From NCBI GenBank assembly GCA_015063325.1, contig SVUK01000006.1, positions 1-64,000 on the forward strand: 64,000 nt of DNA, in the 5' to 3' direction. This stretch comes from Oscillospiraceae bacterium (GTDB lineage: Bacteria > Bacillota > Clostridia > Oscillospirales > CAG-272). How positions within the stretch are numbered: position 1 is the first letter of the stretch; each line of letters opens with the position of its first letter. Of the stretch, positions 35,814 through 45,069 are shown piece after piece. Below the pieces are notes generated by a model. It was not told where the DNA came from and did not search any database. It worked only from the letters and a program-made list of their open reading frames with translations. The position numbers and the translations under genes were made by a program.

Positions 35814-36761
35814 ATGAATCAATGGGAGATTGACGTTGCGGTTTTGTGCATTTTCTTCGCAAGACCGGAGCAGTTTGCAAAATCGTTTGAAACGGTCCGC
35901 AAAGCACGCCCGCGCGTTTTGCTTTTGTGGCAGGACGGACCGCGCAAAGGGCGCCCGGACGATGTCGAGAATATTCAAAAATGCAGGGAAATCGCCGAAA
36001 ATATTGACTGGGAATGCGAAGTTCATAAAAACTACCACGAAGAAAATATGGGGTGCGATCCCTCTACGCATCTTTCCCATAAATGGGCATTCTCCATTGT
36101 TGAAAAATGCATCATTTTAGAGGATGATATTGTTCCTTCACAATCTTTTTTCCGTTTTTGTAAAGAACTATTGGATAAATACGAAAACGATACCCGTATC
36201 GACCGTATTTGTGGGAATACCCTTTATGGGGGTATTGAAGATAAGCGATACAGCTATTTCTTTAGTAGAACCGGTTGTTCTTGGGGCTGGGCAAGCTGGC
36301 GCCGGGTTGCCGAAACATGGGAGAGCGATTATGCTTTTTTGAATGATCCGTATTTTTTGCAGTTGGCAGGAAAGCGATATGGACATAAAAGCTTTCAAAA
36401 AAGCATTCAAAACGCCCGGAGACGAAAAAGTGAAAATAAGCCATACTGGGAACCGATTGTCGGGTACAGAACGCTGTTGCAATCCGGGTTGATTATTTAT
36501 CCAACCGTTAATATGATTGAAAACGTGGGAACGTCAGCCAATGCAACCCATGCACCGAAAGACATTCGGCGGTTACCCAAGGAAATTCAAAAAATGTTCA
36601 TTACAAGAGCGGAAGAAATTGAATTTCCTTTGAAGCATCCTCCGTACGTAATTGAAGATCCAACCTACTTTGAAAAACAAATGAAACAGCTCCACCCTTC
36701 GTTTTTCAAAAAAATTGCAAGAAAAATCGAAAGAGCATTCCGCATTCTTTTTGTAAGGTAA
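35814..36761 (+). CDS. Glycosyltransferase, GT-A type
   Basis: 315 aa. VAVLCIFFARPEQFAKSFETV opens a nucleotide-diphospho-sugar fold; CIILEDDIVPSQSFFRFCKELL carries the EDD metal-binding motif at about 110-115, resembling N-acetylglucosaminyltransferase I-like and HpnB-like bacterial proteins. CSWGWASWRRV and GVGTSANATH-like VGTSANATHAPKDI are further conserved patches. The ATG at 35814 is chosen for GGAGAGG about ten bases upstream. Specificity unknown. Confidence 0.78.
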   Translation: MNQWEIDVAVLCIFFARPEQFAKSFETVRKARPRVLLLWQDGPRKGRPDDVENIQKCREIAENIDWECEVHKNYHEENMGCDPSTHLSHKWAFSIVEKCIILEDDIVPSQSFFRFCKELLDKYENDTRIDRICGNTLYGGIEDKRYSYFFSRTGCSWGWASWRRVAETWESDYAFLNDPYFLQLAGKRYGHKSFQKSIQNARRRKSENKPYWEPIVGYRTLLQSGLIIYPTVNMIENVGTSANATHAPKDIRRLPKEIQKMFITRAEEIEFPLKHPPYVIEDPTYFEKQMKQLHPSFFKKIARKIERAFRILFVR

Positions 36762-36764
36762 GCC

Positions 36765-37919
36765 ATGTTAAATTATTTGATTATCGGCGATGCAAATTCC
36801 ATGCATATTTTTAATTATGTACAAAATGTGCTGGGCTTTGAAAAATATCACGTTGCTTTGTTGACGCTGTCAACCAAACGAGTTCGCGAGGAATACCGGA
36901 ATTTTTATCAACAGCATAATGTGAAATTGTATTCCATCGCGGAACAATACGGCAGCGATGTTCCCAACGGGACCAAAAAGCAGAGGATCGTCAACTTTTT
37001 GCGCAAGTTTAAATTGGCAAAAAGCCTGCCGAAATTTGACGTTTGTCATATCCATTCGGTTTATAAAACCAGTCTCGTTTTTTATTTGCTCAACAAGCGC
37101 AAATTTAAAACTTTGATTGCCTCCTACTGGGGAGGAGATATTGAGGACCGGTCGAAATTTTTGGTTAAGCTGCGCGCAAAATGCTTCCGCAAAGCAAATG
37201 TGATTACAGTAACGGCACAGCAGACTTTGCAGGATTTTCATGGGATTTACGGGACGAAATTTGATGAAAAACTGAAAATTTGCCGTTTTGCAACAGCTGG
37301 GATCGAATGTGTGAAAAAAGTGTTTACCGAGCATTCTGTTCCGGAATGCAAAGAGATCCTCGGGTTCCCGAAAGACAAATTTTGCATTACCTGCGGATAC
37401 AGTGCCTATGCCGAGCAGCACCAGGACACCATGGTAAAGCAGATTTCCACCTTACCGCAAGAGATCAAAGACCGCATTTTTATCTCCGTTCCCATGCAAT
37501 ACGGGGTGTTTGAAGAATCTTATATGAAAAGTGTGTATTCTGCATTGGAGAATTCCGGTTGCCAATATACGGTTCTGCGCGAGTATTTTCCATTTGAAAA
37601 GAAAGCTGCCGAAGCGATTGCAACCGATTTGTATTTGCATATGCGTGATACCGACGCTTTTTCCAATTCCTTAAAAGAACAGGTTTATGCCGGAACGTCG
37701 GTTGTGATCGGAACATGGCTCAAATATCCCGAACTGGAACAAATGAAAGCGGATGTAATTTGGGCGGATAGTTTTGACGAATTGCCCGAAATTGTTTTGA
37801 ACTGTATGAAACAACCAAAAGAGAAGCGGTTATTCGATACGATTTATGATTTGTATTCCTTTGAGGCGGTCAAAAAGCAATGGAATGAGGTCATTGATTT
37901 TGCCGTTCGGAAAATTTAA
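36765..37919 (+). CDS. Glycosyltransferase, family 4-like (TDP-Fuc4NAc/GT-B type)
   Basis: 384 aa. The N-terminal half has LIIGDANSMHIFNYVQNVLG, FDVCHIHSVYKTSLVFYLLN and IASYWGGDIEDRS, a pattern seen in surface-glycan GT-B enzymes; the C-terminal part has ITCGYSAYAEQHQDTMVKQI, YFPFEKKAAEAIATDLYLHM and EQVYAGTSVVIGTW. It follows the GT-A gene by 3 bp. The fold is probable, the donor unknown. Confidence 0.75.
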   Translation: MLNYLIIGDANSMHIFNYVQNVLGFEKYHVALLTLSTKRVREEYRNFYQQHNVKLYSIAEQYGSDVPNGTKKQRIVNFLRKFKLAKSLPKFDVCHIHSVYKTSLVFYLLNKRKFKTLIASYWGGDIEDRSKFLVKLRAKCFRKANVITVTAQQTLQDFHGIYGTKFDEKLKICRFATAGIECVKKVFTEHSVPECKEILGFPKDKFCITCGYSAYAEQHQDTMVKQISTLPQEIKDRIFISVPMQYGVFEESYMKSVYSALENSGCQYTVLREYFPFEKKAAEAIATDLYLHMRDTDAFSNSLKEQVYAGTSVVIGTWLKYPELEQMKADVIWADSFDELPEIVLNCMKQPKEKRLFDTIYDLYSFEAVKKQWNEVIDFAVRKI

Positions 37920-37968
37920 CTGTGGATCAGGGCTCTATATGATTATTCCTTAACGGAAAGGATATTAC

Positions 37969-39480
37969 ATGTCAAGCAGAAAAAAGCAAATTGCGATCGG
38001 TTCTATCGCGTCTTATATTTCAATCGGGCTGAACATTCTGGCAGGGCTTTTATATACTCCGTGGATGGTCAGGCAAATCGGGCAAAGCCAATATGCGCTG
38101 TATTCTTTGGCAAACTCCTTGATTACCATGTTCCTGATTGATTTCGGGCTCAGCGCCGCAACCGCAAGATTCGTTTCCAAATACCATGCCGAAGGGAACG
38201 AGGAGAAAGTCAATGATTTTTTGGGCGCGATCTATAAGTTGTATCTGATTATAGATGCAATCATTTTTGTTGTCCTTACCGTTATCTATTTTTTGATGGA
38301 TTCGATTTACGGGCAGCTGACGCCGGAGGAAATTTCGCAGCTGCGCGTTGTTTACGTGATTGCCGGCGGTTTCAGCATTATAAATTTCCCGTTTGTAACC
38401 CTGAACGGCATTTTGACTGCTTATGAAAAGTTCATTCAACAAAAGGTAGGAGATATTCTTTACCGATTATTGCTGATTGGCGCAATGGTGGCTGCCTTGT
38501 TGCTTGGCTATGGACTATATGCGCTGGTTGCCGTTCATGCAATTGTAGGATTGTTATTGATTGCGTATAAACTGATCGTGATCAAATCGACCACCAAAAT
38601 CAAGGTCAATTTCAAATACAAAGAAAAAAGCCTGTTCAAGGATATTTTCAAGTTTTCCATATGGATGACGGTAACCACGATTGCCGCGCGTTTGATATTT
38701 AACATTACGCCTACCATTTTGGGAATCGTGTCCGGGACGACCGCGATTGCAATCTTTGCGATCGTAACAACGATCGAGGGGTACGCCTATACGATCACAA
38801 CGGCGATCAACGGAATGTTTATGCCGATGATTTCAAATTTCTACGCACAGGACGAACCGGAAAAAAAGATCATGCCGCTCATGATCAACGTCGGAAGATT
38901 TCAATTTGCATTAAACACGCTCATTTTTATCGGCTTTGTATTGATCGGCAAACCGTTCATCAATCTATGGATGGGAAACGATTACGAGTTGGCGTATTAC
39001 GGAATCGTTCTGGTGCTTGCCCCCGGCGTCTTCTTCAACTCCCTGCAAATCGTCAATACTTCCATGATGGTTGCCAACAAGGTCAAAATGCAGGCGCTCA
39101 TCAATCTTTTAACGGGGATTATCAACATTTCGCTTTCGTTCGTCCTATCTTATTTTTACGGCATGATTGGCGCGTGCATCTCTATCTTTATTGCATACAC
39201 AGTTCGATTGATCATTTTGCATATCGTAGGTCAGACAAAGATGAAATTCGATATTAAGCTGTTTATCAGGAAATGCTATCTTCGAATGTCTATTCCGGCG
39301 TTACTTACTTTCGGTATCGGTTTATTGGTAAATTTTTTGTGGAAGAGAAGCGATATTTGGGGATTATTGATTAAAGGAGCTGTAATTGTTGCTGTTTTCT
39401 TGATTCTGAATTTTCTCTTGGGGATAACGAAAGACGAAAGAAAAAGAATTTTTTCCATGCTGAAAAAGAAGAAAGCATAA
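37969..39480 (+). CDS. Repeat-unit flippase (Wzx-like)
   Basis: 503 aa MOP-superfamily protein with about 12-14 hydrophobic segments. The N-terminus IAIGSIASYISIGLNILAGL and TPWMVRQIGQSQYALYSLA, then IDFGLSAATARFVSKY, are the family hallmark. It would flip the undecaprenyl-linked repeat unit to the outside. It has a good AAGGATATTAC ribosome binding site and starts 49 bp after the last glycosyltransferase. The spoVB-like gene at 20.7 kb is a separate relative. Confidence 0.92.
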   Translation: MSSRKKQIAIGSIASYISIGLNILAGLLYTPWMVRQIGQSQYALYSLANSLITMFLIDFGLSAATARFVSKYHAEGNEEKVNDFLGAIYKLYLIIDAIIFVVLTVIYFLMDSIYGQLTPEEISQLRVVYVIAGGFSIINFPFVTLNGILTAYEKFIQQKVGDILYRLLLIGAMVAALLLGYGLYALVAVHAIVGLLLIAYKLIVIKSTTKIKVNFKYKEKSLFKDIFKFSIWMTVTTIAARLIFNITPTILGIVSGTTAIAIFAIVTTIEGYAYTITTAINGMFMPMISNFYAQDEPEKKIMPLMINVGRFQFALNTLIFIGFVLIGKPFINLWMGNDYELAYYGIVLVLAPGVFFNSLQIVNTSMMVANKVKMQALINLLTGIINISLSFVLSYFYGMIGACISIFIAYTVRLIILHIVGQTKMKFDIKLFIRKCYLRMSIPALLTFGIGLLVNFLWKRSDIWGLLIKGAVIVAVFLILNFLLGITKDERKRIFSMLKKKKA

Positions 39481-39529
39481 TTTTTGAATTTTTGAAATGA
39501 AAAATCTCGCTTTTTGAAGAGGTGTTGAT

Positions 39530-40231
39530 ATGATCGCAATTTTAATGGCTGCCGGCATGGGAGTCAGAATGAAACCTTTGACCGATAAAGTTCCCAAGCC
39601 GCTCGTCAAAGTTTTTGGAAAGTCAATGATCGAAACCATTATTGACGGTTTGGAAGAAGTGGTTGACAAGATCTACGTCATTGTCGGATACAAAAAAGAA
39701 CAGTTTGCATTTTTGCCTGAGAAATATCCGAACTTAAAACTGGTTGAAAACAAGGAATATGAAGCGGTAAACAATATTTCGTCTATCCACGCGGTCCGGG
39801 ATTTGATGGGAACCGACGATTGCTTTATCTGCGAGGCGGATCTGTACGTTTCGGATCTGTCTATCTTTCAGGAAAAGCCGGAAAGATCCTGCTATTACGG
39901 CGTTTTTACAAAGGAAGCCACCGATGACTGGGTGTTTGACCAGGATGAAGCCGGCAATATTACAAGAATCGGAAAATTTGGCAAAAATCAATATATGATG
40001 TGCGGCGTTTCCCGGTTCAAAGCAAATGACGCAAAGATCATCCGGGATACGATTGACGATCTTTACAAAAAGCCGGGAGAATATGAGAATCTGTTTTGGG
40101 ATGACGCAGTAAACATGAGTTTGGACAAGCTGAAATTAAAGGTTCACCCAATCAAAAGAAGTCAGATCATCGAGCTGGATTCCGTGCAGGAATTGGAAGC
40201 CTTCGATCCGAATTATAAAAAATACAACTGA
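39530..40231 (+). CDS. LicC-like sugar/choline-phosphate nucleotidyltransferase
   Basis: 233 aa. The N-terminal pyrophosphorylase signature is LMAAGMGVRMKPLTDKVPKP; EYEAVNNISSIHAVRDLMGT and CEADLYVSDLSIF (metal-binding Asp) follow, as in LicC CTP:phosphocholine cytidylyltransferase. The C-terminus FWDDAVNMSLDKLKLKVHPI and IELDSVQELEAFD also fits LicC. It would make the CDP-activated donor for LicD in the same cluster. Without LicA/LicB the activated alcohol may not be choline (inference). Last gene of the cluster. Confidence 0.85.
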   Translation: MIAILMAAGMGVRMKPLTDKVPKPLVKVFGKSMIETIIDGLEEVVDKIYVIVGYKKEQFAFLPEKYPNLKLVENKEYEAVNNISSIHAVRDLMGTDDCFICEADLYVSDLSIFQEKPERSCYYGVFTKEATDDWVFDQDEAGNITRIGKFGKNQYMMCGVSRFKANDAKIIRDTIDDLYKKPGEYENLFWDDAVNMSLDKLKLKVHPIKRSQIIELDSVQELEAFDPNYKKYN

Positions 40232-40249
40232 TATAAGTACGTTTGATAA

Positions 40250-40290
40250 AAAAGCGTTCCCACGGTCAATAGGACCGTGGGAACGCTTTT
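40250..40290. terminator. Strong bidirectional terminator closing the polysaccharide cluster
   Basis: An 18-bp perfect stem (40250-40267 with 40273-40290) and a 5-nt loop, with flanking A and T runs. It separates convergent genes. Confidence 0.92.
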
Positions 40291-40308
40291 CTATTGTTTA
40301 AGAATAAA

Positions 40309-41376
40309 TCATTCCTCCAACTCAAACGTCATCCTCACCGGGTTATGATCTGAGTAGGCAAATTCGGTGTCGATCACTTCTGCGCTTTCAACTTTGACGT
40401 TGTCGGTCACCAAAAAGCCGTCGATGGTGATGACAAATTGCCCTTCGTGGTAGGCGGAGTCGGCGTTGCGGCAACTGGGAACGGGATTATTCTCGTCAAA
40501 CGGTCTTACCAGCGTCAGTCCGGCGTCCTCGTAAATTTCCTTCGGAATGGGTTGTGCCCAAGTGTAGTCCTTGTCAAATTCTCCAAACACCTTTTCGCCG
40601 TCCAAAAGGTCCTTGTTAAAGTCGCCGCCGGCAATGCAGTAGTTGCCCTTATCATATTCCGCTTTGATGTCGGCAACCAGCAGTTTCAACTGTTCCTCGG
40701 CAATTTTTCCGTCCGATGTGTAGGCGGAAAGATGGAAATTGTAAAGCACCAGCTCTTTTCCGTTTTCCACGTTGACGCGTGATTTGGAATAGCAACGGTC
40801 GAGGTCCAGTATTTTCATAATTCCGGTTTCAATCGGCAGTTCTACGCGGTCCGCCTCGGTAATCTCGGCTTTTGAGAAGGTCATAATGCCCGATTTGGAA
40901 GCTCCGTGCGGACAATAGATCGGATAAAGCAGATAGGAGGAATTATAGTTCTGTGCAAAAACGTGGCTGTAATTTTCAAATGAAGGGTTTAGGTAGTCGC
41001 GTTCATCAAGATGATAGCTTCGCGTGGAATCAATGTCCACCTCCTGCACAAAATAAAAATCGGCATTCTGATTTTTGAGCAGTTCGGTAATCTTTTTCAA
41101 ATTTGCGTCCAGCCGCTCTTTTGACCACGCGCGAGATTCGGTTCCGCCGTCCATAAAAAAGCCGTAGTCGCTTTCGTAGGCACCAAAACCGATGTTGTAG
41201 GAAACGAAGGAGTATGTTTTTCCGGTTTGCGCAGTTTTTTCGGCAGGTTCACCTTCCGGCGTCAATTTCATATTGCCGAAACGATGGAAAGAGATCAGAA
41301 CATAGGAAACGTAGACGATAATGACGAGCAAAACCAAGGCAATGAAAATACCAATGATTTTCAATGCTTTTTTCAT
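40309..41376 (-). CDS. Membrane-anchored endonuclease/exonuclease/phosphatase-family protein
   Basis: 355 aa. A single N-terminal membrane helix (about 5-28) is followed by an extracytoplasmic EEP domain. Motifs: FVSYNIGFGAYESDYGFFMD, FYFVQEVDIDSTRSY (catalytic Glu), CIAGGDFNKDLLDG (GDFN) and EFAYSDHNPVRMTFELEE (SDHxP). The family hydrolyses phosphodiesters or phosphomonoesters (DNA, inositol phosphates, phospholipids). The substrate is unknown; an outer-surface location is inferred from the anchor. Confidence 0.88.
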   Translation of the reverse strand: MKKALKIIGIFIALVLLVIIVYVSYVLISFHRFGNMKLTPEGEPAEKTAQTGKTYSFVSYNIGFGAYESDYGFFMDGGTESRAWSKERLDANLKKITELLKNQNADFYFVQEVDIDSTRSYHLDERDYLNPSFENYSHVFAQNYNSSYLLYPIYCPHGASKSGIMTFSKAEITEADRVELPIETGIMKILDLDRCYSKSRVNVENGKELVLYNFHLSAYTSDGKIAEEQLKLLVADIKAEYDKGNYCIAGGDFNKDLLDGEKVFGEFDKDYTWAQPIPKEIYEDAGLTLVRPFDENNPVPSCRNADSAYHEGQFVITIDGFLVTDNVKVESAEVIDTEFAYSDHNPVRMTFELEE

Positions 41377-41471
41377 AAAGCCTCCATATGTTGATGAATT
41401 TGAGATTGCAATTTCATTTTATCACAAAACCTGTATTTTTGCAACTGATTTGGAAAAAAGCAGTATTACGG

Positions 41472-41500
41472 TTGACATTTCCGTCATTTTTCGGTATAAT
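41472..41500 (+). promoter_or_regulatory. Promoter of the small protein gene
   Basis: TTGACA (41472-41477), a 17-bp spacer and TATAAT (41495-41500). Confidence 0.9.
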
Positions 41501-41537
41501 AAAAGTAAAATCCGGATCTTTAAAAAGGAGAAAAATC

Positions 41538-41717
41538 ATGGAAGAACAAGTGATCAATATTCAAATCAAAACCAAGGGCGAAGTTTGCGAAATGAGCGAC
41601 GCTGAAATCAAAGCGTGGTACGAATCGCATCTTGCCAAACTGTTTGATCCTGCCTACGGTACGCCGGAGATTGTTGTGGAAGTTAAGAGAACCAGTATCT
41701 CAAAAGATTCCAAATAA
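41538..41717 (+). CDS. Small hypothetical protein
   Basis: 59 aa with no family I recognise. The start at 41538 has AAAAGGAG seven bases upstream and a consensus promoter 38 bp before it, so the longer frame from 41388, which would begin before the promoter, is rejected. The protein looks soluble and mixed alpha/beta (INIQIKTKGEV, then EIKAWYESHLAKLF, then PEIVVEVKRTS). Monocistronic. Confidence 0.75.
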   Translation: MEEQVINIQIKTKGEVCEMSDAEIKAWYESHLAKLFDPAYGTPEIVVEVKRTSISKDSK

Positions 41718-41773
41718 TTTACAGAAAGCGTTTGCATTGATCTATAGCAGTGTTTTCTCTTCAGAATAAAAGT

Positions 41774-41816
41774 GAACTGCCCCAAATTGTGCTGTTCGCA
41801 CAATTTGGGGCAGTTC
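41774..41816. repeat. Perfect 19-bp inverted repeat with 5-nt loop
   Basis: The arms at 41774-41792 (GAACTGCCCCAAATTGTGC) and 41798-41816 are exactly complementary. No T-tract follows on either strand. It could be a remnant of a palindromic mobile element, or a factor-independent stop for the small protein gene. The following 120 bases to rnhA show nothing else. Confidence 0.8.
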
Positions 41817-41940
41817 AAATACTCGACAGGGGACTTTCTTTTTTAAGAGTGTGAAGAGAAAAGATTAAAATTTCAATACGTTTTTAATGAGGGTTCTTCA
41901 AAAGGAATTTTCTTTTCTATGGTTGAAAAATCAGGATTTG

Positions 41941-42396
41941 TTATGTGTTAGGATCAAGCGGTAAGAAAGAATCGGCAACCGCCGTTGCAAGTTTGTCGCA
42001 ACGCTCGTTATAAGGATGCCCGGCGTGTCCTTTTACCCAAATCCATTCAATTTCGTGTTTTTCGGCAAGATCAAGCAGGCGCCCCCAAAGGTCAGGATTG
42101 AGCGCCGCGCTCTTATCCGACTTTTTCCAGCCGTGCGCGCGCCAGTTTATTGCCCATCCTTGCAACATTGCGTCAACAACATATTTGGAATCGGAGGTCA
42201 GCGTTATGCGGCAAGGCTCTTTGAGCGCCGATAGCGCCTCGATGACGGCGGTCAGCTCCATGCGGTTGTTGGTGGTTTCGCGTTCGCCGCCGGAGATTTC
42301 TTTTTCCCGTCCGCGGTAAACAAGAATCGCGCCCCAGCCGCCCGGACCGGGATTTCCCCTACAGGCGCCGTCGGTATAAATTTCAACCTGTTTCAA
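41941..42396 (-). CDS. rnhA: Ribonuclease HI
   Basis: 151 aa. It cleaves the RNA strand of RNA-DNA hybrids. Catalytic residues are visible: Asp in [16 protein letters not shown], Glu in [13 protein letters not shown], Asp in [12 protein letters not shown], and the last Asp in [16 protein letters not shown] take the start as a TTG at 42396 with AAGAGG seven bases upstream; an earlier in-frame TTG at 42417 has no ribosome binding site and overlaps the upstream gene's stop. Confidence 0.95.
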   Translation of the reverse strand: MKQVEIYTDGACRGNPGPGGWGAILVYRGREKEISGGERETTNNRMELTAVIEALSALKEPCRITLTSDSKYVVDAMLQGWAINWRAHGWKKSDKSAALNPDLWGRLLDLAEKHEIEWIWVKGHAGHPYNERCDKLATAVADSFLPLDPNT

Positions 42397-42413
42397 TACA
42401 AGACCTCTTTCAA

Positions 42414-43511
42414 TCAATAATCAAAAACGTCGTGGATCAGAATGTGCTTCAGCTCGTCTTCCAGTTTTTCAGCAAACAGGGCAAAGCCCAAATCGTTGGG
42501 GTGAATGCCGTCCGTCGTGCAGGAATCGCAAAACCGACCGCGGAAGATCGAGGCGCCGTCAATCAGCCAAATATTCTTGTCGCCCGATTCGCGCGCGTAT
42601 CTCCAAACGTCTAAAATTGCGTCGCGCCGGGCAAGGGAAGCTGTCAGGCTCGTTTCAAAATCCGGACGAGAGATCAGAATATAGGGGATCTCCGGGTGCG
42701 CGGCACGGATGGTTTGGTACATTTTTTTGTTACTTTCGCGCAGGTAGTCGGGGTCGTCGGCGTTGTGGTCATAGTCCGAAACGAAGGCAAGCATGGGTAG
42801 GGTTGCCATATAATCAACGATCGTTTCTTCCGCCAACGCATTGCCCGAAAAGCCGAGGTTCAGGTGGTCAAGGTGCAGGTTACGCGAGAGGGTGTTCGTG
42901 TAGGCGTTTCCGGGGCGCGAAGCGCAGGCGCCTTGCGTAATGGAACTACCGTAAAAGACGATGGGCAATTCCTCGCGGTAGGAACAGCCGGCTTCCAATT
43001 TGGAGCCTTCTTTAATCCCGATGAACAGGTTTTTCACGTCGGCATAGAGCGGAAAATGAATGGTAAAACTCCGCATTTTGCTGTCCGGCAGATCGATCAC
43101 CCCTTCAAATCCGTCTTTCTCATTCATTCCCCCATAGGGAGGAATAAAGCTTTTGCGAAAACGAGAAATTCCGGTTTTGGGATCGTCAATGTAAAGGTCA
43201 AACCCGGCAATGCCCAAAAGCGACATATGCGAGATTTTGGAATAGTCGGGAATTTCGGCGTGAATGGCAATATAGGGTGAGTCGGTAGAAAAGCGCACGC
43301 GACCGCCGGCGGTATTGCGGAAAAGGCAGGCAACGCCGTTGTTGGTCGCCTTTGCTACATCGTCGGGCAGGCGTTTGAAAATCGGCTCGGTCGTCGGCTT
43401 GTAAAAACCGTAAAGCGAAAACGGCGGTTTGCGGACGTCGTAGAGTTTGCAATCGGATTTGCTAATCGCGTTGTCAACGCGCAAATTTGAATCGGGATGA
43501 ACTTCCTGCAT
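42414..43511 (-). CDS. SGNH/GDSL hydrolase-family protein
   Basis: 365 aa. The N-terminal ~165 residues form a beta-rich jelly-roll-like region ([20 protein letters not shown]). The hydrolase domain has block [21 protein letters not shown] with the Ser nucleophile, block [22 protein letters not shown], and the catalytic pair in [13 protein letters not shown]. It has no signal peptide. Such proteins are carbohydrate esterases or lipases; a deacetylase role is possible but unproven. Confidence 0.87.
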   Translation of the reverse strand: MQEVHPDSNLRVDNAISKSDCKLYDVRKPPFSLYGFYKPTTEPIFKRLPDDVAKATNNGVACLFRNTAGGRVRFSTDSPYIAIHAEIPDYSKISHMSLLGIAGFDLYIDDPKTGISRFRKSFIPPYGGMNEKDGFEGVIDLPDSKMRSFTIHFPLYADVKNLFIGIKEGSKLEAGCSYREELPIVFYGSSITQGACASRPGNAYTNTLSRNLHLDHLNLGFSGNALAEETIVDYMATLPMLAFVSDYDHNADDPDYLRESNKKMYQTIRAAHPEIPYILISRPDFETSLTASLARRDAILDVWRYARESGDKNIWLIDGASIFRGRFCDSCTTDGIHPNDLGFALFAEKLEDELKHILIHDVFDY

Positions 43512-43555
43512 GGAAAAAACTCCTTTTTATCCATTCATCAGCATAGGATAGATTT

Positions 43556-43584
43556 ATTATAAATGAAAACAGCCGGAATGTCAA
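43556..43584 (-). promoter_or_regulatory. Promoter of the SGNH hydrolase gene
   Basis: Minus-strand TTGACA (43579-43584), a 17-bp spacer and TATAAT (43556-43561). The spacer is one arm of the upstream terminator hairpin, so the two signals are interleaved. Confidence 0.85.
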
Positions 43585-43604
43585 CTTTTCCGGCTGCTTT
43601 TTTT
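43564..43604 (-). terminator. Terminator of the TetR-ABC operon
   Basis: CAGCCGGAA (minus strand, 43588-43596) pairs with TTCCGGCTG (43570-43578), followed by TTTTC. Confidence 0.8.
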
Positions 43605-44341
43605 CAATTTTTCCGCATTTGGCGTAAAAATAGGAAGACGGCGGCAATCGTAATGACAAGGTCGTAGCCGAGCACCCAAAGAAAATGTGGGAGCGCAGCG
43701 GCAAAATCCGCCGCCTGCATGGCGCGCGTCAGCTCCACGGCATGGACGAAAGGAAGCGCGTTTGCAATCTTTCCGAAAACGCTTCCGACCAGTGCCAAAT
43801 CAAACCAGGTTCCCGAGAGCCATGCCGAAAGGTTTGTGAGCAGCGCTCCGCAAATGCCGCCCACCTGTTTATCGGTCAGAATACTGCCAAACAAAAGTCC
43901 CATTGAAACGTAGAGCCATGCGTTTGGCAGAACGGCAAGCAGAACCAAAAACAGATTTGCCGAGAATGGAAGTCGCAAAATCAGCGCAAGGAGGTAGCAG
44001 ACCACCGTTTGCGCCAGTGCAATAGGAATCATTGGCAGGGTGTAGCCGAGGATGAAAGAATGCGCGCCCATGGGCGTTGCGTAAAGCCTTTGCAGAAAAG
44101 CTCCTGTGCGATCCTTTGCAATCAGGAGCGCGGAGAACAGAGTTAAAAACGAAAGCCCGAAGCAGGCAACGCCGGGAGTCAGATGCGAAATTTCAAACAG
44201 CGAGACCTCGTTTGGAATGTTCGCTTGAATTGCCGAGAGCAACAAGAGTAAAACCGCAGGGAAGCCGATCCCGAAAAAGAGGGTGAGCGGATCGCGCAAG
44301 ATCTCTTTTGCTGTACGAACGGCGAAACGATAGGTCTTCAT
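43604..44341 (-). CDS. ABC-2 type transporter permease
   Basis: 245 aa with six hydrophobic segments. It starts MKTYRFAVRTAKEILRDPLT, typical of ABC-2 exporter permeases, with GAFLQRLYATPMGAHSFILG in the middle. The ATG at 44341 overlaps the ATPase stop (ATGA); the longer open frame upstream is an out-of-frame copy of the ATPase. It works with the adjacent ATPase to export an unknown substrate, probably a drug or lipid. Confidence 0.9.
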   Translation of the reverse strand: MKTYRFAVRTAKEILRDPLTLFFGIGFPAVLLLLLSAIQANIPNEVSLFEISHLTPGVACFGLSFLTLFSALLIAKDRTGAFLQRLYATPMGAHSFILGYTLPMIPIALAQTVVCYLLALILRLPFSANLFLVLLAVLPNAWLYVSMGLLFGSILTDKQVGGICGALLTNLSAWLSGTWFDLALVGSVFGKIANALPFVHAVELTRAMQAADFAAALPHFLWVLGYDLVITIAAVFLFLRQMRKN

Positions 44342-45069
44342 TGTGCCGCCCCCTTTCGAATCATGGCGACGAAAGCGTCTTCCAGCTTGTCGCATCCGGT
44401 TTGCACTTTCAGCTCTTCCACGGTTCCAACCGCTAAAAGCTTTCCTTCTTTCATAATTCCAACGCGGTCGGAGAGCGCCTCCGCCTCCTCCATATAGTGG
44501 GTGGTCAGAATGGTGGTCACCGTTCCCTTGAGGGCGCGGATCATCTCCCAAAGCTCGGCGCGCGCCAGAACGTCCAAACCGAGGGTGGGTTCATCCAAAA
44601 AGAGGATTTTGGGGTCGCCGATCAGCGCCATGGCAATGCTGATACGGCGCTGCCATCCTCCCGAAAGTTTTCCGGCGCGCCGGGTGCGAACCGTATCCAA
44701 ACCAAACTGTTTGGCAATTGATTCTGCCTTTTCGGTGCCTTCCTTTTTAGGAAATCCGTATGCGGCGGCAATGAGTTCCAAATTTTCAAAAACGGTCAAA
44801 TTGGAAGCAACGGCAGTTTCCTGCGGAGAAATGGCGATTAAGCGTTTGACCGCTTCGCGGTCGCGGACGATGCTTTTGCCAAGTAGAATTGCGTCGCCGG
44901 AGGTGGGAGCGGAAAGAGTAGAGAGCATTTTTACGGTGGTCGTTTTTCCTGCGCCGTTCACCCCCAAAAGGGCAAAAAGTTCTCCTTCTTTCACCGTCAG
45001 GTTCAAATCATCTACCGCCGTGATTTTCGGGTAGATTTTGGTCAGGTGTTCGCATTGAATGGCATTCAT
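44338..45069 (-). CDS. ABC transporter ATP-binding protein
   Basis: 243 aa. Walker A is GVNGAGKTTT, the signature is KLSGGWQRRISIA, Walker B is ILFLDEPTLGLD, and the switch His lies in LTTHYMEEAE. The start at 45069 has GGAGG about ten bases upstream and overlaps the TetR stop by 4 bp. It belongs to the ABC-2/DrrA-like exporter group. Confidence 0.93.
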   Translation of the reverse strand: MNAIQCEHLTKIYPKITAVDDLNLTVKEGELFALLGVNGAGKTTTVKMLSTLSAPTSGDAILLGKSIVRDREAVKRLIAISPQETAVASNLTVFENLELIAAAYGFPKKEGTEKAESIAKQFGLDTVRTRRAGKLSGGWQRRISIAMALIGDPKILFLDEPTLGLDVLARAELWEMIRALKGTVTTILTTHYMEEAEALSDRVGIMKEGKLLAVGTVEELKVQTGCDKLEDAFVAMIRKGAAQ

